From: Temnopleurus reevesii
Lineage: Eukaryota > Echinodermata > Echinoidea > Temnopleuroida > Temnopleuridae
Length of the DNA stretch: 64,000 nt
NCBI GenBank assembly: GCA_036244855.1
Contig: BQKZ01001897.1
Coordinates: forward strand, 1 to 64,000
Reading direction: 5' to 3'
Below are positions 1 through 11,968 of the stretch, piece after piece. The notes under the pieces are model-generated. The model had not been told where the DNA came from, ran no database searches, and worked only from the letters and a program-made list of their open reading frames with translations. Position numbers and translations under genes: made by a program. Position 1 is the stretch's first letter; each line of letters opens with the position of its first letter.

Positions 1-2480
1 CATGTTTAGTACGGTTAAGCTGATGCATGATTGACGTTATTCTGACGCTCTTGTTTTGGGATGCTGCTACCAAGCAGAAAGGACTCGCCCAAATGTTAAT
101 TTATGCTTCCCTATCCCCCTCTCTCTCCCACTCTCTTAGACTGTCTGCCCATCTATTTTAACTATCTATATTGTTCTCTCCTCCCCTCTATCTATTTATC
201 TATCTATCAATCCATCTAGCTCCTTCTCATATCCCTCTTTTACTCTCTATTTATCATTTTGTTTCTCTTTATGTCTCATGTCTTTACTTTCTCTTTATCT
301 CTCACATTATCTCTATATTCTGCATAAACTGTACCCCTCTCTTTTGTCACCATTCCTACAACACATTGTTTTCCTTTTTGGTGAAGATAAACATGATCCC
401 TACCCCTCTCCTAACCCATCCATAAAAGAGAAAGGAATGCATGTTGAAAGTAATCCTCATATTTCATATATTCCATTCTTAAATGAGTTCAATAAAATCT
501 TTTGAATATGTGTATGATAATATATACAGGATATTCATTTCACTGTTCATTGTGAATGCCTAAGCAATAAAAGTACTACTGTATAGTATTCCAATTACTA
601 AGATGTGACTTAAGAAAACGAGAGTTTTAACCAAAGCTTGGGGCATCCATTTGAAAAAAAAAAAGATATTCAGTATGCTCAAAACCTTTATGAAAACTAA
701 ATTAGATTAACAGACAAAGAAAACATGCAAAATCTTAATGTACTCTTTAAAAAGTTTTAAAGATTCCATTAGAAATAGATATTCCAAGAATGATATCAAC
801 TAAATTTTCTGATAATCTAATGCAAAAAGAGAAGACATATGGATCCATAATACATTCATGAAATACTTGATGAGCAAAGAAAAGGACCCCCTACTTGTAA
901 ACAGATATCAAATCCCAATCCATTATCCCTATTCAACAAGATGTGCAACATATCCCATTATGGATATCTTTTGTCATGTTAAGATCAGCATGAGTCTAAG
1001 AAAAGTCAGATCATAGATCAATAAAATGAGATGGAAGAGAATAGGACTACTCCCTAGCCAGCTTGATTGCGTATTCACATCCCAGTGATGGGAGGGGATT
1101 AGAGAAATTGATTTTCACTTCTTGATGGGAATAGTATGAATAGAACATGAACGCATGTAATGTGAATGTATGTCTCACAATGAGGCCATCATTTACACCA
1201 GAGGAAATCAATACGCAGAGCTGAATTAACAAAGGCTCATTATCAAACAGGCTGGGATGAGGGCTAAACAGGTGTTTAAAGTTTGAAGGGGTAGAAATTC
1301 ACTAGATAAATGTGTTTTCAGCCGCTTGAATTTGAACATACCTGTATACTGTATTTTAAAGAGGGTAAAAGGTGTACACATTACATGTGCATTTGTAAAC
1401 TCTTCTTCTCTTTAAGAAATCATTTATAAAAGTGAATATTTAAGATATAATCTAATTAACAGTTTCAAGTCTTGATAACATTCTGAATGTATTTTGAATC
1501 TGTATACATTTTGGAATTCATATCTTTATTTCAGTTTATCTTCTTCAATACCATGCCAAGAGTATATAATTCCATGAAGAGTATTTGCTTTTTCACTAAT
1601 TATGTAGTTCTATAAAAGAAAAAAAATAGGAAAAGTCTTGTTTAACTCTGGATTAGGATGCTAGGAATATCTTCTCTCTATATAATCTTATTATCATATC
1701 TAAGCAAGCAAAGGATAAGCTCTTCCTAAAGTTATGTGTTTATGCAATGTTAGAAAACAAATGGGACAATCATACTCTCCAAATGTCATTTAAATACAGC
1801 AATGCAAAGTTCAAATAGTTTCTTGGACAGAGTAAACTGACTCTAATTTAGGTAATTCAGAATAATAAATTGTATCAAAATAGAAATCTTTATCTTCATA
1901 ATCTCTCTATTTTGTCATTCTAAAGAGGTATGTTTAAAAACCTCCTTTTACTTATATTTTTTTGTACAAATCAAAATGTTACACAACTGCAAATCTTTGA
2001 TTAAAATGTAATCCAAATAGCAAACTAATGTGATAAATGCACAAGAGGGAAGAGTTGCAATTTTAAAACAGAACCTTCTCTCTCTTAAAAAGAAGTCTGG
2101 ATCATCTTGTATGAAAATTTACTCAAGCATGAATATGCTCTAATTTCTCAAAATAAGATCTTTGAGAGATTTTATTGAAGATGATCTTTATATCCTCAAA
2201 GGAATTAACATAGCAGATCATCTTCCCATTCCACTACAAAATAATTTTAAGTACAATTTAAGTACAATTTAGAATGTCTTACAACTGAAAATTACATATT
2301 CAAGGTATTAAGGCTATTGTATCTCTAAAACCAGATAAGAACCGATTATTCTACAATCCAAAAGAAAGTTCTGAAGGACATGCTTCAGCTTACTGAATAC
2401 AAAAGCATTGTGCACCATGTGATTTATCAGAATCAATACAAATGCTTTAGCTGATCAATAGCTTAAAATTGACATTTTTC
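1..2480. other. AT-rich non-coding stretch, pyrimidine-rich at start
   Basis: No gene is supported here. Positions about 105-350 are strongly pyrimidine-biased on the + strand, with TCTA/TCTC-type runs including a short (TCTA)n patch near 190-215; the short reading frames there are low-complexity and not believable as protein. The remainder is AT-rich sequence with poly(A) and poly(T) runs. A small local duplication (TTAAGTACAA repeated) lies near 2249-2270. No conserved domain or RNA was recognised. Confidence 0.6.
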
Positions 2481-2530
2481 ACAATGCAGGATTATATTGA
2501 AGGTGTAACCTCCACGCCATGTAATTAGTG

Positions 2531-2556
2531 AAGAGAGAGACAGAGAGAGAGAGAGA
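2531..2556. repeat. GA microsatellite
   Basis: Short interrupted (GA)n run, seen directly in the sequence, in the region upstream of the EF-hand gene. Confidence 0.9.
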
Positions 2557-2878
2557 TGGTGTGGCAGAGGGACTTAGATATTGGGTTACTGGTCACAAAA
2601 TGAGTGATGATAAGAGATGAATAATGAGTGGAGTATGATGGTTATCAGCTCGCTCATCATCGCAGGGGAGGTGTAGAGAGTCCTTCTACAGCAGACGAGC
2701 TGGGCCCCACCCGAACTGAGATGCTTGCGCCACAAGCGAAAAAAAAGCAATATTAAAACCCAGCTGGATGCTGCTCCGTTCAATAAGCTGACCTCCCCTC
2801 TCTGAGTGACTTTGGAAGAGGCAAGTCAGCATTCTCTCATTGTAATGAAGCAAGTCCTCTCTCCACCGATGCTACAGA

Positions 2879-2907
2879 GTGTGTGTATGGGGTGTGTGTG
2901 TGTGTGA
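2879..2907. repeat. TG microsatellite
   Basis: Interrupted (TG)n run, seen directly, about 1 kb upstream of the EF-hand reading frame. Confidence 0.9.
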
Positions 2908-3110
2908 GGGACTGGTCGGAGTGCATCTAAAGGAGGACTGTGTATAGTGGGGTGTAGTGATAGCAAGCTTGCAGCACTGTAGGATGGATGCCGCTCAACT
3001 GTCTTCTTTCTCCACACATACGCACAGACGACTGTCATAATGGAAAAAGCAATGCATAGGATAGTACACAGGAAAGGTTTGCAGTGGCGTTGTATAGCTT
3101 AGCCATACCG

Positions 3111-3134
3111 GCACACACACACACAACACACACG
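3111..3134. repeat. CA microsatellite
   Basis: Interrupted (CA)n run, seen directly, about 0.75 kb upstream of the EF-hand reading frame. Confidence 0.9.
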
Positions 3135-3866
3135 CACCATCTCCATACAAATAGCCTGGTCTGTGACTGCCTTTTCCTTTTTTTTACCTCTAACCCCAAA
3201 ATAAGCTACCTGGATTGTTTTAAGTCGACTTGATTTTGGTGATTTTTGTGAGAGAGATACCCCCTGAGCACCTTTAGTTGTCAGTACAATGGATGCATCG
3301 ACCAGGACATTTTAGAACCAAGGAGATGGGATTTGGACGTGGTTTGGCTACGTACGTTTACGGTTCATACGAGGATTAATGGCTGCAATGATAATAAGCT
3401 AACTGGCAGAGTGAAGCAGCCAGTTGCTTTGGGCATACGTTCTAATGTGATGTGAGTGGTTTGTTTGGATTGCTTGAATAGTACATGCACAGTATGGAGC
3501 ATACTCCACAGCATCACATCCACCACTCCATAGCGGTAGGCTAACGTATCATCACCAAGGATATCATTGGAATTTATTATCACATCTGGATTAACTCAAA
3601 ACTTCTTATCAACTGTGTGAATTTTATGTGTACTGATATCATACAGTAGCTTTATTATCATTTGGAATTAATTTTCTTGGAAAACTGATTTTCAATAAGT
3701 TCCATTGAATAATTACTATATTGAGACCAGAACAAGCATTGTGATAGATGGATGGTCTCGCAAAAATCAACAATGTGGAAATTTTGTTGGGATGAAGATC
3801 TAGAGGTGACTGGAATGTAGGAGGAATAGGTTTGCTGGTGTTTAGAGTGTTGAGGAAGAGACCAAG

Positions 3867-4871
3867 ATGCAACGCTTGTGTTCAAGCTGCCTGAGAGGGC
3901 TGAAGATGGGGCTAGCTCCAAGCTTCCCCATCGAGATGGAGCCTGTGCACTTTGAGCCTGCAGAGATCTTCACCAGTACTGGGAAGAGGAGAATGGTGGA
4001 TGGAGAGGCTCTGCAGGTGGTCCACTGCCCAGAGAACATCTCGGAGGATATATACAGGGATATAGTCAGCCGGCGCACCTACCACAGTCCTCATGACCAT
4101 CTAGAGCATATCAAATTTGAGCAGTTGAGTGAAAAGTACCCCAACTGGACCCGCTCAAATATATCAGAGTTCCGGATAGAGTTCATCACCCACGATAAGG
4201 ATAAGGACTCGTTGCTAAATTATGACGATGTTTCCGAAGTCCTCAATAAACTTGGTGATGACTCCCCCACCAACGTACGATTCCACTGCTTTGTACAAAC
4301 AATGAAATCCATGAAGTACCCAGAGCTGGGGAATAAGGTAGACTTTCAAGATTTCCTTGAACTTTGCCATCTGTTATGTCAGGTGCGGGCAAGGGAAGGT
4401 GGTAGCTCCTGCGAGGAGATCAAACTTGAGGCTTCTGGAGGTAGAACTGAAGGCGCAAGAGCCACGCCATCTCCAGAACCCAGGAGATCTGGCCGGCTGC
4501 TGTCGCCGCGCACCCGCCGGACAAACCCCGGCAACGCGTCCCCTCGGTTAAGTGGCGCAAGCTCACTAGACAGTCCGAAACCGAAACTCAAAACTCTATG
4601 TTCTTGCCCTCTTGCGGACATATCAGAGACTGAAGCAGATGCAAGGATCTTAAGGGGAAAGAGCGGTAAAGGACGCGTCAAATCACAGGACCATGTGGAT
4701 AATATTCTGAGGAACCATTGTGTGACGCCTGCATTCGCCAACAGGACACCGACTGCTTACAACCAGCTAGGCATCCCGGACACATGCACCGGTCTGGACC
4801 ACCAATCAGCAGACAACACAAGGTATAGTGTCTGTAGTGACCATAAGGTTCCTAATAACAGGGTAACGTGA
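3867..4871 (+). CDS. EF-hand domain protein of unrecognised family (single exon, or part of a spliced gene)
   Basis: The frame encodes 334 residues. Residues 110-121 form a near-canonical EF-hand loop with Asp at positions 1, 3 and 5 (D110, D112, D114), Leu at position 8 and Asp in place of Glu at position 12. It is flanked by helix-like segments (about 99-109 and 122-130) and probably binds calcium. Residues about 136-170 resemble a second EF-hand half: GNKVDFQDFLEL has the usual loop end and exit helix, but the acidic loop start is missing. Residues 173-230 are rich in Ser, Pro, Arg and Gly and look disordered; the tail to 334 has no domain I recognise. No signal peptide or membrane segment is seen. 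An in-frame stop at 3843-3845 precedes the ATG at 3867; M14 and M24 are alternative starts. An acceptor-like TTTAG ends at 3845, so the frame could also begin as an internal exon. Donor-like sites follow codon 172 (CAG|GTGCGG, exon end 4382) and lie at 4822 and 4862. Coding status is likely from GC/CpG content and the domain; exon limits and cellular role are unknown. Confidence 0.72.
   Translation: MQRLCSSCLRGLKMGLAPSFPIEMEPVHFEPAEIFTSTGKRRMVDGEALQVVHCPENISEDIYRDIVSRRTYHSPHDHLEHIKFEQLSEKYPNWTRSNISEFRIEFITHDKDKDSLLNYDDVSEVLNKLGDDSPTNVRFHCFVQTMKSMKYPELGNKVDFQDFLELCHLLCQVRAREGGSSCEEIKLEASGGRTEGARATPSPEPRRSGRLLSPRTRRTNPGNASPRLSGASSLDSPKPKLKTLCSCPLADISETEADARILRGKSGKGRVKSQDHVDNILRNHCVTPAFANRTPTAYNQLGIPDTCTGLDHQSADNTRYSVCSDHKVPNNRVT
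4383..4388 (+). promoter_or_regulatory. candidate splice donor inside the EF-hand frame
   Basis: CAG|GTGCGG lies exactly at a codon boundary (phase 0) immediately after the second EF-hand half, where a domain exon would end. The open frame and GC-rich composition continue for another 160 codons, which argues that this site is unused or used only in alternative splicing. Inference from consensus match only. Confidence 0.25.
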
Positions 4872-4923
4872 CAACAACAACCCACATACATGCAGTATTT
4901 ACATTAAATACAAGTCAAAAAGC

Positions 4924-4929
4924 AATAAA
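4924..4929 (+). promoter_or_regulatory. candidate poly(A) signal AATAAA
   Basis: A canonical AATAAA lies about 50 bases after the TGA stop of the EF-hand frame. A T-rich run (TTTTGGG) follows about 55 bases later. It fits a short 3' UTR if this is the terminal exon, but AATAAA is common in AT-rich DNA, so the support is modest. Confidence 0.3.
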
Positions 4930-4930
4930 A

Positions 4931-7900
4931 CCGCCACTGCACAAGCAAATATATGAATTGACATAGTAGAGAGGGAGAGACAATTTTGGGTTAGGCCACA
5001 TAAGGGCAGAAACATTTGTTTTTAGTCCAGCATAAATTGTTAAGGTCTTATCTGAAATCAGAAGATGCTTAACTCTCTCCTGGACAATCAAACTATTCAA
5101 GACCAGAGCTGCAATCTGGCACATGATAATGGACTGAAAAGCCACAAATCTTATTGACTTTTTATTACAAATGTATGCATCAAATGAATTTCTTCCTCCA
5201 ATTTAGGCTAGAAAATATGAAACATAGCTTGTAGATGATGATTATCATTATATCATATAGGTTTGGCTTTTTTAAATTTCTGTTTGCTATTGGTTTGATA
5301 AGGGTATTATATAATCAATATCTTACCATTGAATTGATTCTAGATATGAGGGAAAGTAGGTTTTGTTACAGCATATTCTTTAGGATAAACATACTACTTT
5401 AGAAACTACAGCAACATGCTAAATGTACATTGTTTATGTACATGATATTTTATTCTAACAAAATTGTAAATGACTCTATGTAATATATCCTAACCAATTG
5501 CTTACTATCACAAATCATTTTTTGAGGTATATGGAATGACAAATATAGGTATTATATTGAGTACTACATGAAATATATTTCCAATATTTAGAAATGTAAA
5601 AAGTAAGAAATGATGTGATGTGTTTTCAAGAAAGTACATAAAAAGCCTATCTCTATTGTACCACATGCAACATAAAAGGTATTTCAATCCTTTTTATTGC
5701 AGACATTTTTTCCTGCTTAATTTGTAATATCTGGGACTATCTTGATTGGAGCGCCTACTGAGTCTTGTAGGTACTAAGAAATTCATAGTGAAATAGATTT
5801 TGTGTGGATTGTTTTTTTTTTCCTATATTATCTTCAAATCTATATATCTGATTGGGCATCATTGTCCTTGTATTATTATCCGTTTGAAGGGGTAGTTTAA
5901 AATTAGTTAGATATCTTACGTGCCTTCCCGTTGTACCCTACATTCTATCAACGTACCAACATTTCAAAACATTGGATCATATCATACACTTATCTGTATT
6001 CCTAGTAATGGGGAGATTTGTTTTTACAACTAGTAATCCTTCTCTAGATATTCTGCATTTCATATTTTATCTTCAATTGATGAGAGAACTTTAAAGTCAA
6101 CTTTTGTATGCGAACTAAGCACCGAGGTGCTAGGAACAATGGGGGTCTTCTTGGTGAGGACTGAATAAAATGATGTTTATCTACTTATACAACGTTTCAT
6201 ACTCTTGTATTCAGAATCTACCAAGGTAGCATGAATTGAAAGTAATTTTGAAGTTGTAAACTTATCAATTTTGTTTGATAAGGATCATGCATATGTACTC
6301 TCTAAGGTTTTGTTATATAGACGAGTTTGTGTGTGTGCAATAATGACAGCTTTTTCAATATATATATATGAATATATCTATATAATATATACATTATATT
6401 ATAAAATATTACAGTTTACCCTATTTCCTCTTAATTCAAGCTTGATACCCAATATGAGTATTGATGATTAAATGATAGATTTGATGAGCTTGGAACTTAT
6501 AATTCATTATTTCAGGGAAAGTTATGATTCAATTTCCCCTAAAATCTGCAATTAAGCAACTGTTTAGATACTAGTGTATCATGTATTTTATGAAGAATTT
6601 TCAAAAAAAAGTTTGAGGAGATTTTGCAATTAAACAGTGAATTTGATTGACAGAGCTCTGATTTCTAAAGGAAAGGCAAAAAGAATGGACAAGATTCAAC
6701 AAGAAAATGCCATAACCAGAATGGCATCATTCGACAGGACTTGACTAATTCAAAAGACCAACAACTTCACATCAGGCTAAGCATTTACTACTCTTAATCT
6801 ATTTTCAATGCAAGGGAAATTGTAGAAGAAAGTTAAGTTTTACTTGACTGTCTTTATGTGATTTTATCCTTGGTAGAAATGCTGATACATTTTCAACAAA
6901 ATAAATAAGTGGAAGAGTTTTAGATTTGGCATATGTGTGCTGAAAATAAATTACAAAGACAGAAAATAAAGAGTTTACAGGCCATCAAATAAAGGTGTTG
7001 GACATCTATCGTGCAATTAAAGCCCCGTGATATCAATGAAACGGTCTTTCATAGGAGATATGCCTTACATTAACAGTTTTCATGCTATAATCTACTAGAA
7101 ACAAATTTCAATAAAATAATGTATAATTAAAAGAGAATACATCCATGTATCTAGACAACAATATTTCCTGACTTCACCTAGCAGATCTACCAAGTTATAC
7201 AACCACATAAATACACCTGATTTCTCATCCCTTACTATATCAATTTCAAATGTACCGGGACTATCTACGTATCTACGAACAAGTCTTTCCATCTATTTGT
7301 TATCACTAGATCTAGATAGAATAACTTTTGAGTGCTGATTGGTATCTCAAGATTAATCATGGCGTCCTATTTTGTTTAGAAATGATGATGAATTGATACA
7401 ATGACTGACAGCACAAATGAGATGAATCATACTACTATGTAAGATATTTGGTGTGCTGACTTACTGCTACCTCATGTTCACACAAAGAGAAAACAATGTT
7501 TCAAACAATTACTCACTTGTGTGATCGTGGAGACAGACTATTTCCTATGACGTAGCTATCGCATCATGCGACCAAAGTACAACATGACAAAAAAGGCTGG
7601 ATTAGAAACAATTTCGAGACACATAAGTCTCATCAAGATCACTTATTTTTCTTTATGCATTTTGACGACCAAGAGTAATTTTGAAGTAGCGTTCATACAT
7701 GGCAAAATTGTTTCCGGAAAACGTTTCCTCTCGGTGTGAATACAAGCTCCCATATTAAAACTCATATCCAGTTCATAATATTATTCAGAGGTTGAAAGCA
7801 AGATATGGTTATGAATTGTATAATTCCATTTCAAATATATTTCTTTTTCATTTCATTTTATGTTTCTTCCTCATGCAGAATTATGCCAATTGCCATTTTT

Positions 7901-8778
7901 CTTTCATGCAATCTCTGTTTAGATATTTTTCACCATTGTAATTTGAATTTAACAATTATGATTGGTAATGTTGAAGAAGAGTTGAATGTTACAAGCACTT
8001 GGTTAAATGACATTGCTCGTGAACTGAGAGAATATAGTCACCCACAGGTTAAAGAGCATAACAATCATGGTAAAGAATTATCAGCCATTTGAAATATTGT
8101 GAAATGTATTTTAAATATATATATAATTCTAAATTCTCATCATACATGTTCACTGAATCATCTTTGATTGGCAAATTTTAAATAAACAAAGGTAAAACAA
8201 TTTTCATTAGATTTCAAATTAATTATCGCACTGTAATATTACATAGCGTCTCATATTTTACAAAAAATATTAAAATCTATCTATAAATTTACATGGATGC
8301 AAGAATATAAATTGTTGTATTTCTCAAGGCATATTTAACTAAATGCTTGTAACATAAAAAGGAAATGAAACGAAAGAGTAGTTAATTTTGGCAAAGTACA
8401 CCATGCATGGCTCTGAATATCTATTCTTGAATCTACAAAGAGTGAAATAAGGTTAATAATGATCCTTCTCATACCAATTCCGTGATACTTTTACATTAGC
8501 TCAAGTGTGAAGTTCACATAGGTTATAAATTTACTTTGAGTTGGAAAATTCTGAATATTACTTTATCATTATCAATGATATTGCCGAAACTCTAAGCCAA
8601 TTATGTCATGATTAAAACAGGATATGAAAAAATAATTTCTTATTCATAATCTAATCATTTTAAAATCAAAGGGTAACTTGGGAAATCATAATAGGTAATG
8701 CACAACATTTTTATACTTGTGTTATTTACCATAAAATCAAAGTATGGTTAATCATTTTGATGAAAAGTTGAAACTGCA
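4931..8778. other. AT-rich stretch, no gene seen
   Basis: It may be intron or intergenic DNA. Contents are AT-rich unique-looking sequence with A/T runs and a short TA-rich patch near 6358-6400. Short reading frames have no recognisable protein content. No transposon ends were found. Confidence 0.5.
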
Positions 8779-8819
8779 GTGCATTATATTCAAGACCCTG
8801 TATATGGTATATATTGCAG

Positions 8820-8965
8820 CGTGTATGGTGAACTTTGCCAGAACGCGCCCACCACTATTTGGTTTGACTTAGGTAGACGTAGTCATGGCAACTTGATAAT
8901 TTCTACATGCTTGCCAAATCTAGCTGTGATGCGACACCGGACTGAAATCCTACGTATTTGTAAAG
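8820..8965 (+). other. weak candidate coding exon
   Basis: This 146-base segment stays open in one frame. It is preceded by a pyrimidine-poor but AG-ending acceptor (TATATTGCAG, ending 8819) and followed by AAAG|GTTTAAG as a possible donor. It has more CpG than its surroundings. The 48 encoded residues (starting VYGELCQNAP) match no family I recognise. The acceptor lacks a good polypyrimidine tract and the donor is imperfect, so chance is quite possible. Confidence 0.15.
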
Positions 8966-8976
8966 GTTTAAGTTAG

Positions 8977-11265
8977 GTTGAGGAAAAAATTACGTTGTGT
9001 TTTGCTCTTCCAGTTTAATTGTAATTTGAAAAAAAGATATGAATTGAAATGCTTGAACAAAGAGAATAACACCAAAAGGCATGCTGTTTGATGTGATGAT
9101 AACTAGCTCGACACCTAAACACTCCTCATGGCTTATCAATAAACAGGATGCTACAAAATATCCTTTTCTGAATCTTGATGAAAACGTGATTGATTAGAAA
9201 TAAATCGGTTACAATGATTTTCACTCAGCAATTACTCGTCTCCCAAGGATATTAACTCTACTGAAACACTCAAATTTACCACCATTGTGAATAAAACCTA
9301 TTTATTCCAGCAATCTTGTGCATTGGATATTCTTTTTTTGGAAGATACAAACATGCAAAGATTAAAGATAGAGCTATGATCTCATCATATCAAAGTAGTA
9401 TGCCTCACTGATTGTCTGACAAAAGACTTCGACGAAAAGAGGGAAAAAGCATGAAAAAAAGTAATGACACTTCCGTCACATATCTGAATTCATTGCTTAT
9501 ATTCTCTTTTTATTTCACCCACAGTGTGTTATATAATGGTTCTTAAACTTTTGTTGTATCTTGCGTATGTTATATGATTGTAAAATGCCAATTTATATAA
9601 TTGAAGATATACTTCTATTTGCTACAAAAAAATCTCAAAACTAAACATGATAGTATTATGAGCTGATTTATTTTAGGGCCTCCTTCATCTTTTCCTTGAA
9701 CTAATGTCTTTCTGCAGCTAAGTTTGCCAATTTCTTTGCTTCTAATATCCCTTAGTTAGATATTGTCTACAATGTAGACACTACTAGAATGGGATATTCA
9801 AATAGAAGGCTATCCACTAAAAAAAATTGCCAAATATCTTTGTTTTTGTTAATATATCAAAAAAATAATAATGAACCTGTAGCATACACTTTCAGAGAAA
9901 AAACATATTTGTTAAATATTTTCTTGAAACTGCAAGACATTGCTAAAACAGCAATGGATTAAAATGATTTAGGAACTTGTATTTCACAAAACATTATTAT
10001 TAGCAAATACCCCTAAATGGGTGATTTACAAAATAGCAAGCCCATCTGCCTGCTTCATTTGATAGCTTTTTAAACCTAACCCCTTCCCCCCCCCCCCAAC
10101 CAAGCTATGCATGGTAGAGCCAAATATTCCTTGTATATAATGATGGGTGTAATAAAACCAAAAAAATGTGCAGCCTTGGACAGCAGAGGTTCAAGAAAGT
10201 TGAGCTTAGTGCGCTGATTCCGCTATGATGAGTATAATAGTGAGCGGTCTATAGAATCGATTCTATTAACGTCAGTGTGAAGAACCCAAGGGAGGAGTCA
10301 ACACCTGACAAGTCAACTCACAACCCATCCTCTTGTCACTATCAACCCCACCCCCAGCTGCAGACTCTTTCCCCCTTTCTCCTCTTCTTTCCATATGTTA
10401 TGAATGAATGATTGAATGTATTATTCTTTATCATATCATTAGATAATCTATCATTACTAGTATCTTCACTGTATAGGCCATTATGACAGAGGTATGAGAT
10501 CTAAAAGGAAAAAATATTGTGTTATATGCACTTGAGCAATTGGAAGTACGAATCTTCTTAATCTTGCAATAAATTGGTAATTGGAAACCATATGAAAACA
10601 AAGATTATAGAACGAAAATATGTCTTCCATGAGAAAATGTCCTGTTCGTGAAATACTAAGAGGTAATCTTGAGTTATGTCATGATTTGATGTCTACCTTT
10701 ACAGAGGAAATAAAGAAAGAAAACAAAATGAAAGAGGTAAATGGTGTGATATATATCAGCAAAAAATGAGGACAGAGACATCTGAATAAATTCAGATAAG
10801 TTTTTCATAAATTATACACTACCTACTAAATGTTTTTGGTGTTTGATTTTGCGGAGTTACTGATGAGGCTTCTAAGCATTTGCTCCCTTGGTGAAGCCAA
10901 ACATGTATTATGTTATATCTTGACCTTATATGTTATACACATTATACAACACAAAGTTAAGGAATGGTAAAATATATTTGGAGAAACTATTTCAAACTCA
11001 AGCTGAGTTTAGAAGCTAAAGGTTATTCTGATGCATATACATGACTCAAGGCTACCGTCTTAACCTAGTTTTGACCTATTTTAGTAAAGAAAATGCACAA
11101 ATGTTACTGATGTAGCTTAGCAAAATATGATGGGATGTGTAAATAAATGAACTGTTTTATAGTTAAGCCCTCTACACGCTGTGCGATCGACCTGACCCGA
11201 TTTTGATAATAGTGTAATAGTATTTGACAAACACATTTAAACACATAAAAAATCTTTGATATTCT
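8977..11265. other. AT-rich stretch, no gene seen
   Basis: No reading frame worth calling. It contains a 17-base perfect interrupted palindrome at 9764-9780 (TGTCTACA, one base, TGTAGACA) and a poly(C) run at 10086-10097. A mildly less AT-rich patch around 10160-10380 has no identifiable feature. Confidence 0.5.
10086..10097. repeat. poly(C) run
   Basis: Homopolymer of about 12 C, seen directly; its length is prone to sequencing error. Confidence 0.8.
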
Positions 11266-11451
11266 GGGGCCAATTGCAGGAAATAGTCTTAGATATCCTC
11301 TTCATGCTAAGGCATCTTAAGTTCTTGTGCCACCCTCTTAACATACATGTAGTCGTATCAACGCTAATGTCTATGTTACAATGATAGCACAAGAAGTCAA
11401 GACGTCTTAGCAAGAAGAGGATAGCCAAGACCATTTTGAGCAATCGGCCCC
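11266..11451. mobile_element. MITE-like palindromic element, about 186 bp (family D)
   Basis: The two ends are inverted copies of each other. The left end begins GGGGCCAATTGC and the reverse complement of the right end begins GGGGCCGATTGC. Similarity continues through TCCTCTTC and GCTAAG motifs for about 65 bases. There is no coding capacity. Short length, terminal inverted repeats and AT-rich flanks fit a non-autonomous DNA transposon (MITE). No clear target-site duplication is seen; the flanking bases themselves continue the palindrome weakly. Confidence 0.75.
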
Positions 11452-11744
11452 TGAATACTTAAAGAGTTAGTATTATTAAGAAAAGGCAAAATACAAGGCT
11501 TCTTGAGAGAAGAAAGATCAGATCAACTCCAAAAGTTTTGGGATATCAAGACATTCCTATATGATTCTGTGATATGAAAAGGCCTCCAATTTTGGTATAA
11601 TGATGAAAACGTGACGCAACTAAATTATACGTTTAGTGTTCATATCAGTGTTCAGAAATTGAGTCACATAGACGTCACTTGTTAAAATGTCTATTAAACT
11701 ATTGCGATGAATTTCCTAAAGTGAATCGCAGTCTGTCATACATA

Positions 11745-11968
11745 CCAGGATTCCCAAAGGTGGTTTACTTATTACCAGGTTTAAACCATGGCATGGTTTC
11801 AATCTAAGCGTAAATGTGCTTGACACTGGCATGTTCATTAGAAAACTTTTCTTTGAACATGCTAAATTATTCGCACCAATGCTTATATCTTCCGAAGTCA
11901 TGGGTTAAACCAGGTTTAAAGCGATTTAAACCATTACTTCAAAATAAACCACCTTTGTGAGTTCTGGC
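11745..11968. mobile_element. MITE-like element with CAAAGGTGGTTTA inverted ends, about 224 bp (family E)
   Basis: Both ends carry CCAGRAYTC followed by CAAAGGTGGTTTA in inverted orientation (left from 11745, right ending near 11967). Inner GGTTTAAA/TTTAAACC motifs extend the symmetry. CATA at 11741-11744 and again at 11969-11972 is a possible 4-base target-site duplication. There is no coding capacity. It lies about 290 bases from the family D element but shares no end sequence with it. Confidence 0.7.

Larger units (their letters stand above)
2480..3845 (+). promoter_or_regulatory. probable 5' flank or 5' UTR region of the EF-hand gene
   Basis: This stretch ends directly before the only convincing coding frame and is visibly richer in GC and CpG than the sequence further upstream. 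It holds three purine/pyrimidine microsatellites: GA at 2531-2556, TG at 2879-2907 and CA at 3111-3134. No long reading frame or protein similarity is visible. I cannot point to a sure TATA box or initiator. A pyrimidine-poor but acceptable splice acceptor (TTTGCTGGTGTTTAG) ends at 3845, so part of this region may be intron and part a non-coding first exon. The promoter role is inferred from position and base composition only. Confidence 0.35.

Noticed and set aside
171..505. Two overlapping + strand frames of 75-84 codons
   Set aside because: They lie in a T/C-rich simple-sequence tract and encode low-complexity Ser/Leu/Ile/Tyr text with no domain.
4357..4741. Frames of 64 and 120 codons on both strands inside the EF-hand gene
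   Set aside because: They are shadows of the GC-rich coding region in other frames; the EF-hand frame explains the composition.
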